DNA of 64,000 bases. Source: Rhipicephalus microplus (lineage: Eukaryota > Arthropoda > Arachnida > Ixodida > Ixodidae). Every line of letters starts with the position of its first letter. Within the stretch, counting starts at the first letter, position 1. The stretch is from assembly GCF_043290135.1 (NCBI RefSeq), contig NC_134700.1:238957588-239021587 (forward strand), read 5' to 3'. The position numbers and the translations under genes are program-made. The notes beneath the pieces were generated by a model, which made no database searches, was not told the origin of the DNA, and was given only the letters and a program-made list of their open reading frames with translations. This document shows, one piece after another, positions 47,401 to 62,200 of the stretch.

Positions 47401-50400
47401 CACCGAGAAGCCAAGGCAGGCTAGCAACTGAGAAGGTGATGCGAGTGGGGCCTGATTACGCAATCGCGTTCTGCTCTTGAAGGCTAATCTCAAACGTCAT
47501 TGAAGTTTTAGAGCACAGAACCCGTTTCCACGTTGAGCAGCATCGCTGGCGTCGTAATCGGACGAGGGAGCGAGGACGAAAGAGAGCGAACGCTGAGCGC
47601 TGCCGGGGATGCAAAACAGCGATAGCAAGGGGTTGGCGTGGAAAATATTTCGACAGTAGTGAGAGAACAAGTTCCGCGGTGGCCACCCGCGTGTCAAAGT
47701 AGTGCGGGCTGTCGCACGTCGGGTGTTTTGCAATGCGCTGTCTCCCGGCTAGCGAGGCCACCATGCAACGCTTCTTTGCAGCAGTTGATGTGAAATGGGC
47801 TGCACGAACTTGTCCACGCAAGTCATGCTACTTGCGGCATTTTCTCGTTAATGTACACCGTGCACTTATATAGAGAAGAGTCTCAGCTAGTTTTTTTTTT
47901 CTGAACAATAAGCGAGAAAACGAGGGTAAGTCCATCGTCAGCCGCTGCTGTTAAACGAGCTGGTCAAGCAGAGGCTGCACGTTTAGGATGCCAGAATCCA
48001 GATGTGTGCGTTGCCGAAGCAGGGGCGTTTCCTTCGATTTCTCACAAGACTAAAACGCCCAAGCAGCTGCGCTCTAAACTTGCCTTAGGCACTAACCTAA
48101 TCACTAGTGATTTTAGGGGCGAAGCCCCGTACGCCATGGGTCATATGTCCTGTGTCGTCGTAGTATCCAGTTGCATTGCATGTCAATAAAAGCGGTGTCA
48201 CAGCATATCCACGGAGTGAATGATGATGACTGGGGCGAAGCGTCAGCTCATCAATCCATCCGTTCATTCGTGCGTCCGCCTGTGCGCCCGTCCGCTTTAC
48301 TCCACTCGTCAACATTCATCTCGTGTATTTGCTGCAATTCTTTTTTCTGCATAGACTACGCAAGCAAAGCTAAAGCATACAAAACTTGCTGGTGAATTGC
48401 TTGTAAATTTGTAAGCAGCAAGTTATGAGTTGGCTAGAGGAGAAACAGATTATATGAACATTATTGTTTGAGATGTTTCGTTAACGGCAAAGTAATTTAT
48501 TGAAAAGGTGGCTTTGTTGTAGTAACAGTATTTATGTTGCAAAGCACGCTTTACAGAGACAACGTGTCTCGTCAGAAAGGAGGCATTATGACTCCTATTT
48601 TATAGAGAAAACAGTTGTCACGCCACTGTTAGAAATTTTGAAGTGCATCTCACGACATGTTAGGTTAAACAAATATCTGTCCACAACCAACGCACAACAA
48701 GCAAATGTCGAATTGGAAGACAAGAAACCTCTACCTGTTTTGTTTTATTTTTCCGAGGCAGTTGACTGTTTCCTCCCTCGTTACATTAGACATTTCGTAA
48801 CTTCCACATAACGTTATTCCAACTTGTGTAAATACACCACATGCAAAGACACCAAACGAGGATTCGTAAATTTATTTTCTACACCTAACGCCAGCCTTAC
48901 GTGAACAGGGATACCTCCAGGAGTAGTATAAAACTGAACGTGGAAAACTCACGAAGAACCCTGAGCCGGAGGCGGTTGCTTTCGGCTTCACCTTCCGAGT
49001 TTGCAGCATGGCAGGCGTAGAAGCCACTGTTTGTGCGGTTGACCGAGCGCAGCGCCAACGACTGGTTGCTAACAATGACGCCACGGGAACCATCCGTGTG
49101 CAGGTCTCGACCATCGAAGGCCCACGACACCTCGCTCACCGGTGGGTTTGAACGCACACTGCACTCGAAGTAGATGTCGATGCCCTCGTGGATGTTGGAA
49201 GGCCTGAGGCCGCTGCCTAGCCGTAGTTGCACCAGTGGTTTGTCTGCGCAAGTTTATCAGGCAAAGATATTTAGCTTACGCAAAAACAGTGGGGCTAGGA
49301 GAGATCTGTAAACGAATACATTATGTGTGCTTGTCTAAGCGAGGTCAAAAATGAGGAAAACGCGTTATGTATAGGAATTTATGTTGCGCTAACTACTTAT
49401 GAGCTAAGAACCCACTAATCATTATATAGTTACCTAACATAAATGAAATTGCTCGAACAGAGTGAAAAAAAAACGAAAAAATCCACGTTTATGCTCAAAC
49501 AAAGGCAACCAAATAAAGGCGGCAACACCACTGCTTGTCTAGACACCTTCGGCTGGTTGAACAAGAACTGCGTTGTTAACAGGATTTGGTGTGTGCAATT
49601 TAGCTTTGTCTATTTACATTATGACTTGAACGTGATAATATGAATTAGTAGCAAATTTGTTTATTTTTCTTTATGGTCCTTACATTGTTGTTTGCGATCA
49701 TTACCGACACAAGAATTTGGCATTGTGAGCTCGATGCTGCCCACAATACAATAGCAAATATAATACCCCCGTAGTTTCGGGACTGGTAAATCAGTAAGAC
49801 AAGCTCACCGTTGTGTGTCTTCATTGCGGTGTTACAAAATACGCCGATCGTAGCTTTTCAGAAAACATTGGTAGCACCGTTAACACTTCATACGCTTACG
49901 ACGAAGTATCACACTAATAGTGAAAAAAAGAACAACAGTATAGTTCCTAAAAAATTTTAGCCCCTGAATGAACTAACGAGACCTTGAGACTTACTTCATG
50001 CACCGTGAGAAATTTTCGTACTGTGACATAACTCTGGAGATACAGATATCGGCTCACGTCAATATAACCAAACATTTAGTTGTGCACGTCGTACTTCCAG
50101 GATGAAATTCATTATGTCGTTTGGGAAAAGTGTAATGATGGTTAGAACATTTCTGTAAAGAAACGTCTGGGTATTTGAACACAGATGATTTATTTACAGA
50201 AAGGCAGCGATGTTATCTTGAACTACGGATCGCTCTGACCTTCTACTCTACCCCGAACTTCTACACTCGCTTTGCCGTTCTAATTGGTAACTTCTTGAGC
50301 ATTAGAAACACTTTGAGCCTTCTATGCACGCTACAAGCCAAGATGTCTGAGTGACAGTGGATTCAGTGTATAAATAAAACTCCTTCTACGCTTTGAAAGG

Positions 50401-53400
50401 TTTTTTTTTCAAAGGCACTCGTGCTTCTGACCCTAATGTTAATTTTAAAGGCACCTAGAGAGTAGTTCGTCTTTTATTTATTCCAAGGTAAACTTCCACA
50501 GCACGAAGCTTCAAGAAAAAAAGATACACCCGGGGCATATAACGAAGCGGTCCTGCTGCGTTACGTTTGAAGAGAACGTTTCGCAACCAGTCTGTCGAGA
50601 CGCACTTCACGCAAGCTCATCGTGCTTGCACATAAAATTTTCATCAGTTAAACGTAGGCAGAATGAGGCACTTTCTTGTGAGCCCGTTTTCATAGTTGTT
50701 CTAGAGTTTAGCAAGTATACAGATGTTTGTTTGAGCTACCATAAACGAGATAACAAGCCTTCTAGACATTTCATCAGATGCACGTAAAACTATGCTGCAC
50801 TTGGCTGTTTTTATTTCGATTGTCTTCAAGCTCGAACATGTAAGCACATAAAAATATTTCTCCGTAAGAAAAGCTTAGCAAGTTTGAAGTGGAATCTGTT
50901 GTGCAAGCATAAACCCCCATCTAGAAACCATCCTGTTGTACTTGGAAGTATTTTATTACTTACACCCTACCAGACAAACACTTTGTGAAGTGCACACAAC
51001 AGAGACACTGGCGCCCTTTAGGTTGCGTCATCTCAAGACACTTCGAAGCTAAAAAGCATTTCTTAGGCAAGGATAGGGAAAATATTGTTTTATTGCCTAG
51101 CGGCGTAGTGGAAGGAATACTTATACCGGTTAACTCACTGTTTTTGGCGAATGTTTGATAAAGCTCTGCTCGTTTTTTACTTGTCTACTTCATATGTATA
51201 TTTCAAACAGTGCCGCACAGAGCAACTCTCGGATGGAGGCTGTACATGCACCACATTCGGCTATCAAAAGTGCATGCATGAAAACTTCAAACCAGCAATA
51301 GGTTTACAAAGAGTGCCTCGATGCAGCGCATCCATCGAATTACCTTAGGTTTACCCACTTCATCATAAAGTCTTGTTTTAAGACGATTTATTATACAGGG
51401 ATATATTTCTGGAGTATATTGGCATGCCTACTATCAGTTTCATAATAGATGTCATGCTATTTTTATTTGGTATAGCTTCTTGTACACATTTTAGGCTATA
51501 TATGGTTAATAGTGTCTGCCCGTTCTATTAGCGCTATACTATCATGTTGCTACAGTTATCTCTTTTTTTGCTGATGAAACATTGCTTTTTATAACCACGA
51601 AACTTCGCTGCGCATCAAAGCGCAAACCACTACAAAAAAGAGTTAACGTCCCTACGTGGCTCTTTCTGTTCTTAGAATTCTCTACGCAGTATATAGTCAT
51701 GTGTGGTTCAAGATTACCAACGACTTCAACTGCGATACGCGGAGAGATAACCAGATGCTAGGCATACAAGGCAATATGCGTGATATTTAATATGCTAAAG
51801 CTATACCGCTACAAGCACGATTTTGGAATTTCGCAACAGATATAAAGCGATGATATCAGGCGAACAACGAGGCGATGCTTCTTTTCGAAGCATCTCCTGG
51901 TTAAAGAATCTTTGTCTTAACTTACAGTGGACGTCGAGTATCCAGGCGTCCTCTAGAGGTGGAGATGTGCTGCCTTGCGCTCCCCCAATTGCTGAGTTTG
52001 AGGCGAGGCAGCGAAGCCTGGCACCGTGGTCACGGTCACTCGGCACGAAGTTCAGCACTCCCAGAGTAGTATTAGGCGAGATGACGTGCGTCTCTGTGTC
52101 ATTGAGCTGGTATGGCCCCAAAAACCAGCGAACGAGGGCTTCTGGTCGGGAGCCGTTCACCTGGCAGATGACCTGCGCTGGCAGCTCCGCAGACAGTGGT
52201 CCACGGGGTCCCTTGATCTCAACCGAGACTGGTTTCACTGCGTGACGAAATTGAATGGGAAAACTTATTATGTTTTTCTATTTTCGATGCAGCACAAGTG
52301 GCGAGCCTCAGGTTAGGAAAGCCACAGACGGATCACTTAACGTATTTCGCTTAAAGTGACAGTTACATAAACTGATGGCTTACAAAAGCAATGTCAAAAG
52401 TGAGTGAGAATAGATCAGTTACAGCAAGAAAGGATAATGGTGCACAATACGCAGGCGTTACTGTTACTTACCTTTGCGTTTGCTATCTATGCAATCCTTT
52501 ATTCAAAATTTTTTTATACTGAACTGATCATCTTCACCTTGAGAAAAGATAGAGTAAAAAAGGACGTACGTAAGTACGTACGAACGTACATACATACATA
52601 CATACATACATACATACATACATACATACATACATACATACATACATACATACATACATACATACATACATACATACATACATACATACACACATGCGTA
52701 CATGCATACATGCACATACATACATACATACATACTTACATACATACATACATACATGCACCCCTACATACATACATACATACATGCATACATACATGCA
52801 TACATACATACATACGTACATACATACATACATACATACATACATACATACATACATACATACATACATACATACATACATACATACATACATACACCGA
52901 ACGTGACGGTGACTGCAGAAACCCGAGTGTCCATATAATTTCTATCGCCATAAGTTAAGGCTACCACCTCATGTCTCATACGCGCGTGTTGGACGTGTTC
53001 ACTCCGATACAATGCAGCAGCTCCTCATTTACCTTTCTGTCCACGAAACAACGCCTGACTCTACCTCGAAAAAAAAATGGTTGTCATATCATCAAGCAGC
53101 ACCATCCGTAACGTTGACAACCCTGTTGTGCTTGCGCCGGGAGAGCATCCATTCATGCTGGCTACAAAAAGCGCTGAAGGGAGACCCTAAAAGACGCCTT
53201 TTACGACACGCCATTTCGACATTAAGGCCACCGCTACGCGTCGGTGGTGGCGGCAGATATCTTCGGTGCCCGGCTGAAAGGAGCGCATCCCCTTTTTTGT
53301 CAGGGCGTGCGAGAACGCCACAATCCCTACCCGCCAACTATCCTCCCAGCTCATTGGTCCTTATTTAGGTTCAGTCATGAAGTGCCACTCATCTTCTTTT

Positions 53401-56400
53401 GTGTCCTTCTTCCGTTACCACGGCCATTCAGCGTCTCTCCTAGAATCCTTTACACCTTCTGTGTCGTTCCGAAATAGGATCCTTGTTCTTCACCTCGCAT
53501 TCGGCGATGAAAGGAATGCGCAATGTATATGTCAAAGATGCGCACACGTCTTTGCAATGTTTGCACCTCCTATCTAAGTATTCGAACACCTGCTGTCACG
53601 CGTTGAAGGAACACATCATGTTTTAAACGCGAAGCACTTAGAGAACTTCGGAAAGTTCCACCACATCTATCTAGCCGCCTACGACTAGTAGCTCTCGTGA
53701 CCGTTGGAATAGTGTGGTCCATACTAAAAATGGTATGGCATAACATGACTGTACAACGAGCATAAGAGACTAGTCATAACATGACAATCATTTACATGTC
53801 AGAGTCTTGCTGCTCCAGCGGTGGTTTCATTCACATGACGTATAGTAACACTGGTATGGTATGATATGACTGTGTGCCCCGCCGCGGTGGTTTAGTAGCT
53901 AAGGGACTCGGCTGCTGACCCGCAGGTCGCGGGATCGAATCCCGGCTGCGGCGGCTGCATTTACGATGGAGGCGGAAATGTTGTAGGCCCATGTGCTCAG
54001 ATTTGGGTGCACGTTAGAAACTCCAGGAGGTCAAATTTTCCGGATCCCTCCACTACGGCGTCTATCATAATCATATGGTGGTTTTGGGATGTTAAACCAC
54101 ACATATCAATCAATATGATATGACTTCGTGGCTAACATAAGTGACAGGCCCTCACGAGGAAATGATGTCCTGCGTGTAATGTAAAGACAAGATTTTATGC
54201 CATGCTGATGATGCTCTCGTGGTCAGTTTGCTAGCTTCTAATATACCAAATTTGGTAACACGTGGCGAGAATAGACAACAAAGATAAATGACACGTATAA
54301 ACATGATAATCATGAAATGCGTGTCATGTAAAACATTACTACATTCTATGCTTCTAGCGTGATTGTGGCCGTTTGGCCAGCTTCACATATACCAAATTTG
54401 GTAAAACCTGACGTGAAAGGACGGCGATCATAAATTCCAGGTGCAAACATAATAATCATGATCTGAAAGCCATGTACAGCACAATTTACGTGAACAACGT
54501 GATGTTGTTCTGATTTTGATGTGACAACTCATCCTTCCACAGTCATGCTTCGCACATCATCGATTCTCACTGTACGTGGGACGTATCATTTTTTTTTCAA
54601 GCTTGCATGTCATAGATTTTCTGTTATAACAGCCAACTAAAGTCACATCGTCCGATTCCCCTGAAACACGCCAAAGGTATGATGAGGTGCAAGCACTTTT
54701 GTGTGCCCTTGTACAATACTGAGAATTAACAAAGCAATAAAGACAGAGAAAATTACTAAAATACAATAAGGGCATAAGCATTACACCTTAGGCCGTACAA
54801 AAAGTATTGCTGTAATATTTCTCAGCGATTGTACGTAGAACACACACTTCGATCTGCAGGCATAAAATGAGAAGTTCAAGTTTCGCGAACCACTATACGT
54901 AGCTCAAAGCATGGCAGTAAACTGAACAAAAATTATTGCAACGGTACAAGAAGCACTCAAAATTAGAGCAGGTGCTTTTTCAGATGGAAACTGGGATTGG
55001 TGAACCTTCGATACCTGCAGGGAAAATGAGTATATCAGTGCACAACGACCCCTGTGAGCATCGCTCCCTCTGTCTGGATCTGACGTCATGTGGTCATCGT
55101 TGTCAACCTTGATATCTCTTACACAAAGCATTGCACGCTGCCGCATCTCTTTTGGATGCAAATTAAGCTGTGTATTGTACTTGCACTGATGTGAAATATT
55201 GTTGACTTTGCCCAAGTTTTAAGAACCCTACAAGACAAGCTGTGTATTCTAATGTTTCCAATCTGCAGGGTAACAAGTGCCCATCGGTTAAGCTGTGTCT
55301 TGTACGTGCACTGATGTGAAATATTGTTGACTTTGCCCAAGTTTTAAGAACCCTACGAGACAAGCTGTGTATTCTAATGCCTCCAATCTGCAAGGTAACA
55401 AGTTCCCATCGGTTGTTACGTGTCAACGAAACACAAAATAACGAATTGTGCATGGGTTCTACCAAAAGTTGTGTTGCATGCTGTCTTTGTGTCAATCACA
55501 CGAATGCATACTAGATTTCCTCTTCATATAAATCATGTTGATTATACAATTCTATGTAGCAACACTCATGTTCGTGCACTTGAGTGGCTTAAGAAAAAGC
55601 TCTTCAATTGCACCTGGTTCCACGCAGATGTGAACATCGCCATGAAGCAGACGTTAGCCCTACTTTTAGTGTACGCAATGGCGCTTCTCGTTACTCGATC
55701 GCTGCCACCACTATCCTCACTATGGTTCATCAATTGTCCAGCTCCTGTGAGGAAGATTGGCGAAATGGGCAGCGAAACCACTTATCGCCACCTCTGAACA
55801 GGCCACTTTCTGGTTAATCGCCATGTTTCTGTCTCTCTGCAATCTCACGGAAGAAATCGAAACAGGAGTATCACCCGAAACTTGTTCTCGAATCGGCTGG
55901 CTCGCCTGATTGGCATCCAACCCTTTCCGAAGAGTGTCCCTCCATCCTCTCAGTCATCTCAACATCCCTCTCGGCTATTCCTCCCTTCACATGCATCACG
56001 CACGAATGGCCACGGTCGCGAACAGGCCGCCTCGTAGCCTTCCGAGAATCTCAGGCTGGAGAAAGGTGGCCGGTGATCCATTAGAGGCAGGGGTATACCG
56101 ATCGTCATTAGAGGGCCACGGTCACCCGCGACCAGATTGAAAGCTTAGCCTTAATGGAACCCTGCCGCTTCGCCCTCGGGTTTGGCCAGGAGCCAAGAGA
56201 GCGACGGGTGGCAGGCTTCGGCAGAAAGTCCTGGCGCAGATGAGGCGACGACCTCAAATCGGTGCGCACTAAAGCCTGACCGATTCTCACACAAACACAC
56301 TCCCTCTAGCGTAGAAAAGCAAACAATACCGTGTAAAAAGAGAATGCTAGGAACGATTGGCGTGCGGCTGCATCGACCAGATGCGCTGAGCGCGACACAA

Positions 56401-59179
56401 AGCACTCGATCCTGGACTGCAGATAGGCTCCGAAACACTTGGCTTAGTGGCGCGAACGTAACCCACCCAGTTTTGGAAAAACAACGTGCATCTGCGTTGA
56501 GAGGCGCTGGAACTTCAGATGCAGCGCTGCACCATGCTCTTCAAGCTTGAACATTACAAGAAAAGAAACGGAACTGAACTAAGTCGGGGTGTACATAAAA
56601 TGAGTAGAATGTATAATTCTTCTTTTCTTGTGCGTCTACTTGTTTTTTTTTTTGTGTCTTAAGAATAACGTGCTTGAGACTGAACACCATGTACACAAAG
56701 CTTTCTGACTTTTCGTATAATAAATTTTGATGACGATATACTGTTACTGTGCGTACATTTTAGTGGCCCTGTACATATTTCCATGCTTGGGTAGCGAAGG
56801 TCCTGCCGTTATATTATACAGAAGCAATGTCGCCGATGGATTCCTTATACATTGTTCCTCTGCCAAAACACTTTTATGGAGCCTCTGTTGCCAAGTGCTG
56901 CTATCCCATTAAATAGGTGAAAAGATGCCTTACGATTCGACATTAAAGAAAGCAAGTGTTATCTTCAAAGCACTCAGAAACATGAAAAAATGATTTTGAG
57001 CGCGTTTAATCAGGTCGAATTCCCAGTGCCTTCCTATTTATTTCAGCTTGATTCTGTACTACTTAAAAAAACAATCTGAATATATGCGTCTATTGTTAAG
57101 GTAAAATGTATTTGGTATTATTCAGTTATTGGGTATAATAAAGGTTCGACAAAACGCTCGTTCAGGAGTTATGCACTGCCAAACATTACAATACTTTCAG
57201 CGATTTGTTCGTAAACACTGGATTTATGGTCTATCTGTGTGCTTGTGATATTTCTGCAAGTGAACTTTAACTTTTATTTAAATTTTAGTTTCCGTCCTGT
57301 TCATGAAGCTATGTCCGACTGATATTTCATCGCGAGACTTGGGGTGCCTTCCGTTGGTGAACACGGAAGGTCTCATTTGAGCCCACCTTTGAACTCTGCT
57401 TCTTTTCCCGCAAAAAGCTTTCAGACAAAGTACGGAAGAGACAACAATCAACTACCTCAACCCACAACTTGTTAATTTATCTATACGATTGATTCATGAA
57501 AGCGGGTTGTACGCCTCATAAAGGGTGTACATTTGGATTTCACAACAGTCACTGGTTCTTATCACCAATGTTTAGATTTTGAATGAACGCTTGTAGCTTG
57601 TCTTTGTGCGCGAATAATGTTTTCATGTGTCCTAGTTGCTTCCTGATAGTTTAATTTGTTTTTCACCTTCTAATGGCTGTTTAGCTAGAATATCTTGTAC
57701 GTGCCTCTGAAGTATCTTCCTACCCATAGCGAGTTATGAAACTACACATTTATGCTGCACCTGTAAGCTAAAACAAGAAAGCCGGGGAGTGACAAGTGCC
57801 ATTGGTGATTTCCAAAAAAAAAACAAAAAAAAACAAAGCCAGCGGGGAAGACGGAAGCTTGCCATGATAAAATTGAAAACAACTGATTTCGTCCCTTTTC
57901 AAACATTGCTTTGTGAATGGAGATTTGATATTGTTGCTCTGGTCTTGTGTTTTTTTCTTTATATCAGTCCTCATGAATGCGAATGTTCTCATACCATATA
58001 CCATACATCTTAGTTATGAATAAAGTGGAAGTGCCTAGAAAATGAGTAGCATTTAAAAGAAAAACTTCTATTTGTTCCTGTCTCGTGAAGAGTGCAGTTG
58101 ACCGAGTATAAAGACCCAGAGAAGTGAAGCCGAAGCGAAAAAAAAAAGAAAAGCCAAGAAAATAAGGTCGACAATAAGTCGAGCCCGCTAAGGGATCTTG
58201 TAATTTATATGTATGTCGTCTTTGAGAGCGACTTCTTGGTGAACTTCGACTAACGCCTTTTGACTGAATGTGGACTAATGCCCTAACAATCAATGCAAAC
58301 AAAAACTTACTTCACCCTTCAGTCAACGGTTAAGTACAAAAAATTGGTCGTTGAACTTGTTCACAAGGCAACCGGGTCACAAACTCTCTTACCAGGATTA
58401 CTTAACCTTCGAGGTTTTCTCTTCTGTAAAACGACTGTCATTTTTAGATGAGAAATAATGACATAAACGCGGGTACGGCAGATTCATTGGAAACTCTCGG
58501 CATTTACACAATCGTGCCCTCTTGCTCGCCTACGAAGTACACCCACTACGATGTTTTTGTTCTCAAAAACTTCTCGTTTGAAGTACAATCAGATGTGTCC
58601 TTTCTTTAGCAAATGAAATAAAACAAAAAAAGATTCAATAAACAAGAATATGACTGCACAAAAAATTGCATTTTTTAACAAGAAATAAAGGGAAAAAACT
58701 ACTTTGGTGAAAAAAACAAAGGCAGAAAGCATATAAAATTGCTTTTTGCACCGTCCCTCTTCTATATGACCTTGCTTGTTGATTTCCTCTTAATATACGC
58801 AATGGTAATCACGGAGTAGACGGCGCCCTAGAAACTTTCTTCCCTAAGTGGGAGACTCGAGTGGATGGCCTCATCGAAAAAACAAAACAAAACATCAGTG
58901 ATCAGAGAGGACGAGATCTTCAGCCTGCGCGTGATGATTCATCATACGAATAACTGCGAGTGGTTCCATTGGTGTTCGTAAACATAAATGCGGCTTGCAC
59001 CATAGTTTGCCTAAACTGAGTCAATAGTTTGCTCTAAGTTTAGTTTGGCCAGAGGAAAAGAAGGTGCAGGCGGTACTGGGAATGTAGCTTAGGTTTTATG
59101 ACTCCCACGCTGAGTATCTCGTCATGAAGCCAACCAATGTCCCTGCGAGAAATGGCTTGGATTTCTGCTTTTTTTGTTT

Positions 59180-59213
<34 letters not shown>

Positions 59214-62200
59214 TGTGGAAAGGGGGACACTTCCTTTCATAAATGAATGCTAGGCAATAATTTTATGTAGGCCTCTTGTCCGACGCCGTCTCACTTTTGT
59301 TCCGGCTATAAAAGCATTCGGCCGAAAAAAAAAAGAGAAGATAAGAAAACGAGCTCCTTGCCTTTTGCATGGCTATCGGTGAGGCCGAGTTTCATACTTT
59401 GCAAAGGTTCCTAAATATGCGCAGATTGCATGTGGAACGCAGCACATAACACAGAATATGCACGCAACATCTCATGCAGAATACTGGTGAGCGGATATCT
59501 TAAGCTTAATATACGGGAAACAAACCAGACAGTAGGAGAAATCCCTATCGAAAGATATCATATGTTACATATAACACACATTCAATAATATCATATGATC
59601 ATATTAGAATACATTATTCATGTGTGTTCATGATACTTTATTTGTGTCCTATGAAAATTTTGGTATGAATATATTTGACATCAAATCTAAAAGGTATACT
59701 TTTTTCAGGTCTCTTCGAAAATGGTAAGCTAGAAAAATTATTTCCGCAATCTTATAGCGGTGGTGACATGAAGGCAATTTCCTTTTTACGACGATATAGC
59801 ACGCTTTCTCTGAGCTCAATTCTTAGTACCATAGACCTATTTTTCACAAATACCTGTAGTTTGTTAAACAAGTCTGTTTGTGAAAAAAATACATCAAATA
59901 AAACGGCGAAAAAAACGCTGATTACAACACAATAAACGTACACTTACATTGAAGAAACTATGTCCTAGCGCCCAGGAACTCTCAGCTTATAAAATGTTAA
60001 TTTCCGATAATTTATCTCCAAATTCCTTATAATTATATGATTGATGTTTGCTTCACCCTCTATCGCCACTTGTTCATCAGGTATTCGTATGTCAAATTAT
60101 CACATTTGCTTGTCAGCAATAGCTCTTCGCCGTCCACATGTTTGCCAGTATTACGTTTGGAGCGAGAAGATGCTAGTTGAAGGTTTCAGTGCCAAATATC
60201 TCGTAGAAGTTTACTCATAAAAAAGATAAACCTTGTAGTCCCGCGAAATCATCGTGCTAGCAGGCGAGTACTTACGGTGCATATTGACCACGATGGTGGT
60301 GGCCACAGGCTGCGTAATGTTGCTGTTGGTTGCGCGGCAGGTCAGCCGCGCCTGGTAGTCGGCGCGCGTAAGCCTCAGTCGGAACAGCGTGGCGCGTGGA
60401 TGTCCACCCGCAGTGCGGCTCAGTGCTTGCTGCAGAAGCTCCGAGCCCCGCCACCAAGTCACCACGGGCTCTGGTTGACCTACAAACAACGTGCGAAAAA
60501 CATAGAATGATTTATAGCCTTTAGGCGAAGTGATTACGCCTGGCTGTAATATTTTCTGAAATTGTATTGTCTTTATCATGCCCAAGGGTTTCTTGCATTA
60601 ACGTTAATCTGTCTCTTGTTTAAAACCTTACGGCAGCTTTGATTAATTGTCACTAAAACTTGAACTGGTCTGTACAAAATATACAGCTATAGAAAACTAG
60701 GCAATAGTTAAGAAATGGTTCCTGACAAAAATTTTAGCCTTTTTCTCGTACCTAAACAAACCCTCAGCATATACAACGCGCAGCAGCCCGCTTTCAGTAG
60801 TATCATATGTCTTGAAAATAAAGAGCTTCAATGTATAGGGCTAACATGAGCCTTACAGCCACTGTTTTTCTTCATTGGTGATGATATCAATGGACACGAA
60901 GTATTTTTCGTGCATCACTCGAAAAGGGTCAGTGGCAATGAAATTAAAGTAGACAAAAAATCTTTGAGGCGTTTCAGTCTTTGATTGTGCGCGCCATTCA
61001 AATTACGTATTAGATATAAATTTTTGCGTTACCGTAAGTAATTTCCTTAATCAAACCGCAATGACTTGGGTACTCTACATAGCCGTAATTTGAGGAATGA
61101 GGAATTTAGACTTTCATGCGTGCAAAAAAAATGCTTGAAAGCCGTAATTCAGATCAGGGTACAGAGCAAATGTTTGTGGCGCTAAAGTAGTAAAGAAAGC
61201 TCACAAAACCAAGAGATAATCGATGCTGAAACTATACATATCCTAAGTTGCTGCTTGCTTCAATAACGTTGCTCACGCAAAAGCATAGCTTGGTCCCCCG
61301 CACTTTCCCCAGCGAATGGCAGGATAATCACAATGTTTCAAAACACTTGGGGTAGATCCGATATTGACAATCCGCTACGCAAGCTTCGCCGAAGAAATAA
61401 GCTTGGGTCATTTACAATCCAGCTCATGCCAGCAGCTGCATACCACGCTGCTCAGATGTTCAGAAAGTTTAAAGGCAGCGCAGATGCTGAGAAAGTTATT
61501 GGGTTCATGACTGTCACCTGCAAGCCCTAATAATACTGAATAGACATGGAGGGAAGGAAGCGGGGGCAATGGGTCAGGAGCATAAGCGCCGTAGCACGTG
61601 ACCGTTAGGCATAGGGAAAGGCCTCAAATTTGTGGTAGAGCCCTGTCTTCATATCACTGCCTATACATTTATCTGTTTCTTTTTTCTAGTGCACCATGGG
61701 TTGTCTGTTTTCTTCGAGAACTGCACAGGCTCACCTAAATTGAGTCCCTACGCTACAGATCACAGTGGCGAGACAAGTCTCTGGCCCATCTGGACGCGCA
61801 GTGGCCGAGCGATGGCAAATAGGGTGAACGAAAATAACAGGGTTGCTTCACCCGAGTGCAGTAGCCTTTGTGTACGTGTCTGTATACCCCATTGCTTACG
61901 GCACAAAAGAGACGGTATTCTCGAAAGTGAGCGTGCGCGTTTCTCTTTTCACAGTCTTTCATACCAGCAAACAACGAAGACCAATGCGACCAGACTCTCG
62001 CGTTTTTCTACGGACGCCGCCGTCAACGCCAGATATTGTATGCTTCAAAACAATGCCTTTCCACACAGTTATTTCTATATACGCCGCTTGAAGACTCCAC
62101 AGTAGCAGCTGCTTGGAGACATCGTGAGGTTCTTCTTCTGCAGACCACAACTCTTCATTTCGCCCTGTGGGAGGTCTCCCGAAGCCGTCGCTTGTTTCGT

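Noticed and set aside
52404..52958. Long open frames of Y-I-H-T or M-Y-V-C repeats on both strands
   Set aside because: They are translations of the TACA microsatellite.
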